Assembly: GCA_002392765.1 (NCBI GenBank)
Contig: DGHT01000030.1
Span: forward strand, 56,410 to 120,409
DNA length: 64,000 nucleotides
Source of the DNA: Verrucomicrobia bacterium UBA3841
GTDB lineage: Bacteria; Verrucomicrobiota; Kiritimatiellia; RFP12; UBA1067
Direction of reading: 5' to 3'
The notes beneath the pieces were generated by a model. It saw nothing but the letters and a program-made list of their open reading frames with translations. It was not told the DNA's origin and did no database searches. The translations under genes were made by a program, and so were the position numbers. Positions 58,720-64,000 of the stretch are shown here, one piece after another. Numbering within the stretch: position 1 is the stretch's first letter; every line of letters begins with the position of its first letter.

Positions 58720-60551
58720 ATATCCTCCTCCGTCTGTTGCAAAGCTATCTGCATTGAAACTGTCGCTTTCGTGCCGACGCCCCGTCTGCCTTCAATTGTC
58801 AACGTGCCGTTGCAGTGTGCCAGGCGGTCGCGGATTCCTAATAGTCCGAAATGACCCTGCTCAGGGCCTGCCGCAGTCGCTTCGTCATAGCCGGAGCCGT
58901 TGTCTTTGACGGAAAAGGACAGCGTGTTTCCCTCCAGACTGCCGGCGACGCGTATCTTCGTTGCCGCGCCGTGCCGCACGGCGTTGACGGCGAGTTCACG
59001 GATGATCTTCAGGATTTCATGCGCCGTGCTGTCCGAGATATTCTTTCGCGGGACCGGCAGGCGGACGGCGAGTTCGGCGTCTCCCATGTAGGGCCGCAGC
59101 ATCTGCCTGACGGCCTCCTCGAAGTCCGGCAGGTCGAAGATGTTGTTCCTGAGGTCCCACAGGCAGTAGCGCAGCTCCTCACGCGAAGAGCGAAGCGAGC
59201 TTTCGGCGATGGAGAGATTCGCGAGCGCCCGGTCGAGGTCTGTCCGGGCCGTCGCCTGCGCGGTCTTTATCTTCAGCGCCGCTCCCGTCAGGACCTGCGA
59301 GATGGAATCGTGCAGTTCGACGGCGAGCCTTGAGCGTTCCTTTGTCTTGAGTTCGGATGAAAGTCTGGCGGACTGTTCGAGGAAAAGCTTCTCGCCCTGC
59401 CGCCGTGCTGCAAGATGGAGCGCGCGGTTCCATATCAGGACTGCAAGCATGAGGATCACCATTGCGCCAATGACGGTCGTAAGCCGCGCAACCGTCCACC
59501 AGGGTGGGCTGGAAATCACGACGATGTCATCGGGCGACCGCAGCACCAGCGAGAATCCCTTTGCCTGCGGGAAGAGGGCCGCAGGACGCCAGTTTTCGAT
59601 TTCGATCCAGCAGACTCCTGTCGCGTCGATCGTAGCCCCACGCTCCAGATTTTCGACGGCCGACGGACATGCGCCCGCATCGACGGGGAAGGTCAAGCCG
59701 CCGCTTTCGGCGAAGACGATCTGGCGGCCGAAACCGGAATCCGGGAGACTTCGCACGACAGCCCTGATGCGTATCGTCTGCCCGTGCAGTTTTGTGTTGA
59801 TCGTCGTCCAGTTCGCGGCGGTTGCCATCATTTGGGGCGCGGCAAGTTCGCGTGGCGGAACATCGGCTGTCGGGAAGGGCGATGCCTTCCGCCAGCGCGC
59901 ACGAGAGAGATTCAGAAAGTACGTGTCCGTTTCCACCCTGCCGACGGCCTCGATGCAATCTCCGGGACGGGGAAGCGGGCCGCCCCTCGTCGCAATGCGG
60001 GAAACCGTGTTGCTCGCCGTCAGGATCAGGATTTCGTCCGGTTCCCGCACGGCGAGTACGCGCCCTGCAAGTTTGCTGTTGCCGAGCGAAGGGAATTCGC
60101 CCAGGGGGATGCTTGCGGTCGGCGACAGTTCCGGGACGTCGAAGAAATCTCTTTCCGGCGGGGCGAGTACCGCAAAACTGCCATATTCCAGATACATGAG
60201 TTCGTTGAAAAGATACTGCCGAGTGCCTTTTGTCTTGGCGATTGCCGGCATGTTATTGCCAACGATGGAGACGCGGCAGCCCGTGTAGTCGTTCGTCGCC
60301 AGAAAAGGGCAGCTGGCGATGCGGGATGAGAAATAGACGCTGCCAAAGTCGTCTTCAAGCGTAAGGAAGCAGTAGTCGGGATTCGAGTCGTCCTTGAACT
60401 GGTCGGTGACACACCCCTCGAAACGGACGAGTTGTTTGATATACCCGTCCCCGGAAAGGTCTTTGGATGACACAAGCGGTATGTCGTCCCCGGCGGCGGC
60501 CGACAGGGCGACGGCAATGGACAGCGCGGTTATGCAGAGTGATTTAATCAT
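58716..60551 (-). CDS. Exported-sensor histidine kinase (HisKA_3/NarX type)
   Basis: 611 aa. A signal peptide (LCITALSIAVALSAAAG) is followed by about 320 residues of beta-rich repeats that look like OB-fold modules (VRFEGCVTDQF, LAGRVLAV, IRIRAVVRSLPDSGFGRQIVFAE). One membrane segment (LTTVIGAMVILMLAVLIW) leads to the HisKA_3 motif ERSRLAVELHDSISQVLTGAALKIK, where H is the phosphosite, and a HATPase domain with ELAVNAVRHG and FSVKDNGSGYDE. It probably senses an extracytoplasmic ligand. The start overlaps the ATPase stop by 4 bases. Confidence 0.9.
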   Translation of the reverse strand: MIKSLCITALSIAVALSAAAGDDIPLVSSKDLSGDGYIKQLVRFEGCVTDQFKDDSNPDYCFLTLEDDFGSVYFSSRIASCPFLATNDYTGCRVSIVGNNMPAIAKTKGTRQYLFNELMYLEYGSFAVLAPPERDFFDVPELSPTASIPLGEFPSLGNSKLAGRVLAVREPDEILILTASNTVSRIATRGGPLPRPGDCIEAVGRVETDTYFLNLSRARWRKASPFPTADVPPRELAAPQMMATAANWTTINTKLHGQTIRIRAVVRSLPDSGFGRQIVFAESGGLTFPVDAGACPSAVENLERGATIDATGVCWIEIENWRPAALFPQAKGFSLVLRSPDDIVVISSPPWWTVARLTTVIGAMVILMLAVLIWNRALHLAARRQGEKLFLEQSARLSSELKTKERSRLAVELHDSISQVLTGAALKIKTAQATARTDLDRALANLSIAESSLRSSREELRYCLWDLRNNIFDLPDFEEAVRQMLRPYMGDAELAVRLPVPRKNISDSTAHEILKIIRELAVNAVRHGAATKIRVAGSLEGNTLSFSVKDNGSGYDEATAAGPEQGHFGLLGIRDRLAHCNGTLTIEGRRGVGTKATVSMQIALQQTEEDI

Positions 60552-61960
60552 GTGAAAAGGTCGTCGAGCGTGACTTCAGACTGAATGTCGTTCCAGTACA
60601 TGTTGTGTTCAACTCCGCTCGCGGTTATCATCGTCAGGTGAATCGAACGATCTGCGCCTATGTGCGAGCGGAGCGTCTCGACACGTCTTTGCAACCGTTC
60701 GGACTCCGCCTTGTCTATCGCATATTTTTTTCTGCTGTACTTCATTTCGCAGACATTGACTATTCCGTCCTTTCTGTCAAGGACAAGGTCGATTTGCGCC
60801 GGGCTGCCGTCAGAGGCTGTGCCTCGCCATGAGTAGGCCTCCGCATGAACCCCGGAGATGCCAAGCGCAGACTTGATCTGCCTTATATGCGCGAGGCATG
60901 TTCTCTCAAACGCAAATCCGAGCCATTCGTTCTTTTCTCCGTCACTCAGCGCCGACTGCCAGCAGTCGCCGTCTCGATTCCGCCGTCCTAGGACGAATCT
61001 GCGGTAGAAGAGCGTGAAATTGTCCGCAAGTTGATACACGCCGCCGTTTATCCCTCTGGCGGAAGTCGCGTAGCGACGTATGAATCCGCACTCCTCCAGA
61101 TCGGAAAGGCAGCGGGAGAATGTTCCATTGCTCTGCACGCCGGTTTTCCCGAGAAGCTCGTCGCGCGTCAGGCCGTCTCTGCGTTCACCGAGACTTGCGA
61201 CGATTTTCCAGTACATGTCGGGGTGGCGGAATATGGAACGATACAATTCGTCGTATTCGCCTCGAAGTCCGTCCTGTTCTGAGAAGAATAGCGCATCTAT
61301 GTTCTGGGCGAGGCTCTTGCCCTTTTCAAGGAGGCTCCAGTAATACGCAACGCCGCCGAAGACCATGTAGCATTCGGCAATTTCGCGGTTTGAATATCGC
61401 AGGTGCAGTTCGTTGTTTGCATATTCCCGGCATTCCAACAGCGAGAAAGGCTGAAGCCTTATCCGCGTACGGACGCGATTGTAAAGTCCGCCGCTGTTGC
61501 GGATAATGTTCTTCACCATCCATGATGTCGCCGATCCGCAGGCAATCAGCACGATGTCTTTCCGCAGACAGGCCCAGCCGTTCCAAAAAGACTCCAGGGC
61601 GGACAGGAAGCCTGATTTCGGAGTGTCCATCCACGGCATTTCATCCAGGAATACGACTTTTCGTTTTTTGTCTGAACGCCCTAGGTGGTTCTCAAGCTCA
61701 AAGAAGGCCTCCAGCCAATTGCGAAGTCTGGGGCAATCAAAATACCCTTGTCGCCTCAAGGCAAGCCTAAAGGCGTCCAGCTGCTTTCTTGTGTCGCCGT
61801 CGCGCAGACCGGCATGATGGAACGCATAGTCCTTGCCAAATACTTCATTGACAAGGTAGGTCTTCCCGATTCGCCTCCGTCCATACAGAACAGCGAACTC
61901 GGACTCATGCGATTCCATGAGGTTTTTTAGCATTGCAGCTTCGTTTCTGCGTCCTATCAT
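60548..61960 (-). CDS. AAA ATPase with DUF234/nuclease-like C-terminus
   Basis: 470 aa from ATG 61960 (AGGAGA upstream). Walker A FAVLYGRRRIGKTYLVNEVF, Walker B KVVFLDEMPWMD, sensor VLIACGSATSWMVKNI, then a winged-helix part and a C-terminal PD-(D/E)XK-like motif: SPAQIDLVLDRKDGIVNVCEMKYS (Asp, ExK). This is the ATPase/DUF234 family. It is cotranscribed and translationally coupled with the sensor kinase, which is unusual. Confidence 0.85.
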   Translation of the reverse strand: MIGRRNEAAMLKNLMESHESEFAVLYGRRRIGKTYLVNEVFGKDYAFHHAGLRDGDTRKQLDAFRLALRRQGYFDCPRLRNWLEAFFELENHLGRSDKKRKVVFLDEMPWMDTPKSGFLSALESFWNGWACLRKDIVLIACGSATSWMVKNIIRNSGGLYNRVRTRIRLQPFSLLECREYANNELHLRYSNREIAECYMVFGGVAYYWSLLEKGKSLAQNIDALFFSEQDGLRGEYDELYRSIFRHPDMYWKIVASLGERRDGLTRDELLGKTGVQSNGTFSRCLSDLEECGFIRRYATSARGINGGVYQLADNFTLFYRRFVLGRRNRDGDCWQSALSDGEKNEWLGFAFERTCLAHIRQIKSALGISGVHAEAYSWRGTASDGSPAQIDLVLDRKDGIVNVCEMKYSRKKYAIDKAESERLQRRVETLRSHIGADRSIHLTMITASGVEHNMYWNDIQSEVTLDDLFT

Positions 61961-61983
61961 AAGATTCTCCTGTGTATTTCGAG

Positions 61984-62017
61984 CCAAAGTATATCATAAT
62001 TGGTGAACTTTGGTCAA
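61984..62017 (-). promoter_or_regulatory. Promoter of the ATPase-kinase operon with an overlapping inverted repeat
   Basis: Minus-strand TTGACC (62017-62012), a 17-base spacer, TATACT (61994-61989). CCAAAGT (61984-61990) and ACTTTGG (62007-62013) flank the spacer and overlap the -10 and -35, a likely repressor site. Confidence 0.7.
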
Positions 62018-62121
62018 GTATCATGCATTGATATTCTCTATTTCAGACCAAATGTCTCTCAATAAACGAATTTTGGGCGGTTTTATGCTGCCAAATGACA
62101 CCACCCCACCATTTGGTGGGA

Positions 62122-62150
62122 TTGTATTGCGCTATTACGAGTGATATAAT
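62122..62150 (+). promoter_or_regulatory. Promoter of the short exported peptide gene (TTGTAT-17-TATAAT)
   Basis: TTGTAT at 62122-62127, a 17-base spacer, TATAAT at 62145-62150 inside TGATATAAT. Confidence 0.7.
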
Positions 62151-62180
62151 CATACTTAGTTCTAAATGGAGGAATCTATC

Positions 62181-62303
62181 ATGAAGCAAATTCTCGCAGC
62201 TATCGGTGTTGTTGCCGCGCTGGCAACAACGGCAACGAGGGCATCTCCTACTTCCGCCTCCCTGCCGTCAAGCCCGACGTTCTCATCCCCGTCATCGAGG
62301 TAA
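62181..62303 (+). pseudogene. Truncated exported protein gene (signal peptide plus remnant)
   Basis: From ATG 62181 (GGAGG upstream) the frame encodes MKQILAAIGVVAALATTATRASPTS and stops after 40 aa at 62303. The signal peptide is normal but the end is low-grade. In another frame the same bases read GNNGNEGISYFRLPAVKPDVL, as if a longer gene suffered a frame change and lost its 3' part to the neighbouring ATPase gene. Promoter and ribosome site are intact. Confidence 0.5.
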
Positions 62304-62334
62304 TTTTGAAGGGGGGAATGTGAGAATTGCCGCG

Positions 62335-63663
62335 CTACACGTCCGCAAGGGAAAGCCCTTTGCACTCGCTTTCATTGGAGCGCAAATCGGGGTTCTTCTC
62401 GAAGAATGCGGCGGTCTTGGCCTTGAGCGCGGCAAGGTCGATTCGAGCGGCATCCCGCTTGACTTCGTAGAAGTCGAGTCGCCCGTTGATTTCGTCTTCG
62501 CAGACAAGATCGATTTCGTTTTCGCCCTTTCTGTCCCACCAGCCGCCCATACGCGTGTAGGTCGTGTCTTCGGTGAATTTCCAGCGGAAGTATCGTTCGA
62601 GCGCGTAGCCGGAGAAGGTGTCTATGTCCCGTGCGACGAGGGTTTGGAGTTCCCTGAACCGTCCGAGCTCGATCATGGACTGGTTGCGATACACGAAGCG
62701 GAACCAGAACCTGAAGAAGCAGTCGTCTATTCGGTAGTGGCAGTTCTTGGTGCGCGACCGCTCGAATATCGGCTGGGTCTGGGAGATGATGGAGTAGTCT
62801 CGTTCGAGTTTCGTGAGATATCCCCCGATGTCGGTACCGAGCAGGTTCTTCAATTCCGCGAATGTGGTTTTGCCGCAGGCGATTCCGGAGAGGATTGCGA
62901 AGTACGTTCCGTAGTCGCGTCCGAATTCCTCCACAAGGACGGTTCTGCCTTCGTCAACGAATGTCGTGACGGGGCCGAACACGGTCTTGAGCATGTCGGC
63001 GCGGGAGAACGCGCCGCAGTCCATGAAAAGTTCGACGTACCGCGCAACGCCGCCGGTCATCGTCCACAGGTCGATGAAATCCGAGTTTGCGCGTTTTCCA
63101 TGCGTGTGTGCCGCGAATATCTCCTTGAGCGTGGAGACTGGAAACGGTTTGAGGTCGAGTCGCCCCGTGTTGCGTCCGTAGAGCGGTTCGGCATAGCTGA
63201 AAAACACCTTGTTCATGAGCCGGTTTACGCTGCCGCAGAACACGAGGTTGATGCGGGCCTTTCCGTGCAGCTCGTCCCAGATGCCTGCGACCTCGCTGTA
63301 AATCTCGGGTGCGGTGCGGTCGAATTCCTGAAATTCATCCACAACGAGCGTGAGCGGGGTGGTTGTGGCCTTTTCCATGACAAAACGGAAAATGTCGGCA
63401 AAGCGGTCGATACGTCCCGGCATGGGGCGACCGAAAGCGCGGGCGATTTCGCCTTGGATGTTCTCGCACACGGCGGCCTGCGGCGCACGTGTGACGAGGA
63501 AATAGAGGAATGGCATCTTTCCGTCGTCGAGCGCTTGGCGGACAAGTTCGGTCTTGCCGACGCGCCGCCGCCCGGTCACGACGGTCATGTGCGCACTGGT
63601 TTTGGAAAGTTCGCGGATTGCGCGAAGTTCCTTGATTTCGATTTCCCTGCCGAAGAATTTCAT
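62335..63663 (-). CDS. AAA ATPase, archaeal-type ATPase/DUF234 group
   Basis: 442 aa. Walker A MTVVTGRRRVGKTELVRQAL (about 27-45), Walker B LTLVVDEFQEFDR, sensor INLVFCGSVNRLMNKVF, then WTMTGGVARYVELF. The C-terminal part has DFYEVKRDA and a nuclease-like E-x-K. It is related to the genes at 42986 and 60548 but a different family branch. GAGGAGA lies 14 bases before the ATG. No neighbour shares its strand. Confidence 0.85.
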   Translation of the reverse strand: MKFFGREIEIKELRAIRELSKTSAHMTVVTGRRRVGKTELVRQALDDGKMPFLYFLVTRAPQAAVCENIQGEIARAFGRPMPGRIDRFADIFRFVMEKATTTPLTLVVDEFQEFDRTAPEIYSEVAGIWDELHGKARINLVFCGSVNRLMNKVFFSYAEPLYGRNTGRLDLKPFPVSTLKEIFAAHTHGKRANSDFIDLWTMTGGVARYVELFMDCGAFSRADMLKTVFGPVTTFVDEGRTVLVEEFGRDYGTYFAILSGIACGKTTFAELKNLLGTDIGGYLTKLERDYSIISQTQPIFERSRTKNCHYRIDDCFFRFWFRFVYRNQSMIELGRFRELQTLVARDIDTFSGYALERYFRWKFTEDTTYTRMGGWWDRKGENEIDLVCEDEINGRLDFYEVKRDAARIDLAALKAKTAAFFEKNPDLRSNESECKGLSLADV

Positions 63664-63687
63664 TTTTCCAAGTCTCCTCTTATGTTG

Positions 63688-63735
63688 GTAAATGGCCGGT
63701 TCACAAACAGCCAGTTCGCAAACCTGTGTTTGCCA
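63688..63735. repeat. Tandem and inverted repeats upstream of the ATPase
   Basis: GGTTCACAAACAG and AGTTCGCAAACCTG are tandem copies of one 15-base unit, followed by TGTTTGCC, which gives hairpin potential. They lie in the leader of the minus-strand ATPase. Confidence 0.45.
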
Positions 63736-63740
63736 ACGAG

Positions 63741-63769
63741 CGGATATGATACCATTTTTTTCCTGTCAA
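63741..63769 (-). promoter_or_regulatory. Possible promoter of the ATPase at 63663
   Basis: Minus-strand TTGACA (63769-63764), a 17-base spacer, TATCCG (63746-63741). The -35 is perfect; the -10 is weak. Confidence 0.5.
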
Positions 63770-63806
63770 AGCAAGGGGCCTTTTTAGGAATTTTAAAGTC
63801 TGCTGA

Positions 63807-63825
63807 TTTAAAGTGCCACTTTAAA
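63807..63825. promoter_or_regulatory. Perfect palindrome TTTAAAGTGCCACTTTAAA, operator candidate
   Basis: 9-bp arms around a single C. A third half-site, TTTTAAAGT, is at 63791-63799. It lies in the space between two divergent genes (starts 63663 minus and 63942 plus), suitable for a repressor of either. Confidence 0.55.
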
Positions 63826-63941
63826 ATAGCCGAACTATTACGCTTTTCCATCGAAAAATGTGATTCGCTAAGGAGAGCGGCGTGATGATGTCGATTTTTG
63901 GTATGAACAATCAACGAACAAACCACGAAGGAGAATCAACA

Positions 63942-64000
63942 ATGAAACGCGCAGAAGAGACGAAAGTTAGTATTGTGAAACTCTGGGGGGGGGGGGGAAA
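63942..64000 (+). CDS. Start of a gene cut by the window end
   Basis: AAGGAG precedes an ATG at 63942, then MKRAEETKVSIVKLW and a run of G that gives GGGGK. The last 16 bases are doubtful. Too short for any call. Confidence 0.4.
   Translation, partial: MKRAEETKVSIVKLWGGGG

Noticed and set aside
62206..63885. 559-aa plus-strand frame opposite the last ATPase
   Set aside because: The minus-strand ATPase has Walker A and B motifs; the plus frame has none and starts in a gene remnant.
63660..63926. 88-aa minus-strand frame running up to the ATPase start
   Set aside because: It is the ATPase leader with repeats and a promoter; low-complexity and no ribosome site.
1..64000. tRNA, rRNA genes and CRISPR arrays
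   Set aside because: No cloverleaf-type T-loop bases, rRNA signatures or regularly spaced repeats with unique spacers were seen by eye; a tool-based scan was not possible.

Overview
The window looks like a bacterial chromosome of the PVC superphylum (Planctomycetota-Verrucomicrobiota-Chlamydiota). A Kiritimatiellota- or Lentisphaerota-like gut or sediment lineage is the best guess. The case rests on a 51-aa gene at 5047 matching the small basic protein known from Verrucomicrobia and Chlamydiae, on a secreted GH78/GH16 glycan locus with a XylR-type regulator, and on interspersed short repeats typical of these genomes. Housekeeping DNA is GC-rich, and its promoters share an extended -10 box, TGATATAAT. 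No rRNA, tRNA or CRISPR array was seen. The sequence ends in a 13-base G run, which suggests a contig edge.

Layout. 1-5270: the 3' end of a large secreted protein, a His/Pro-rich secreted protein, a repeat-rich gap, two secreted proteins of unknown function and the small basic protein. 5289-10949 (minus): a cell-wall/DNA operon, murD - LysM lipoprotein - ftsW - xseA - methyltransferase. 11064-18132 (plus): pyrD - LptF/G permease - ruvB - YihY-like protein - SpoU methyltransferase, then a tandem SGNH hydrolase and a Gly/His/Trp-rich secreted protein.

18439-28403 is the most unusual part and reads as an accessory, defence-like island. It holds a sigma-54 activator (bEBP) with a DHH-like N-terminal domain, a RhuM-Fic/Doc fusion, a macrodomain protein, a phospholipase-D-like nuclease and a DEDDh exonuclease. 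Next comes a near-perfect -24/-12 promoter, a structured leader, a KAP P-loop NTPase, a protein of three Cys/His repeats and a PD-(D/E)XK nuclease. A second near-perfect -24/-12 promoter then precedes a cytosolic FtsK-like ATPase and a frameshifted small gene. The linked bEBP, the two matching promoters and the shared inverted repeats upstream of them suggest one inducible regulon.

28412-37222 is the S10-spc ribosomal protein operon (rpsJ to rplO). It has no rpmC (L29) or rpmD (L30), and secY does not follow rplO. After two membrane proteins and a 25-bp-stem palindrome, 38990-57000 is a glycan-use locus: GH78, GH16, XylR-type regulator, MFS transporter, three oxidoreductases, a GH lipoprotein, a LamG protein and a 1082-aa secreted protein. 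Two direct-repeat operators mark the MFS and GH-lipoprotein promoters. Mobile-looking ATPase genes of the DUF4143 and DUF234 types interrupt or flank the locus: one intact, one truncated, one translationally coupled to a two-component system, and one at the end. A DUF3791-DUF3990 toxin-antitoxin-like module lies at 57008-57947.
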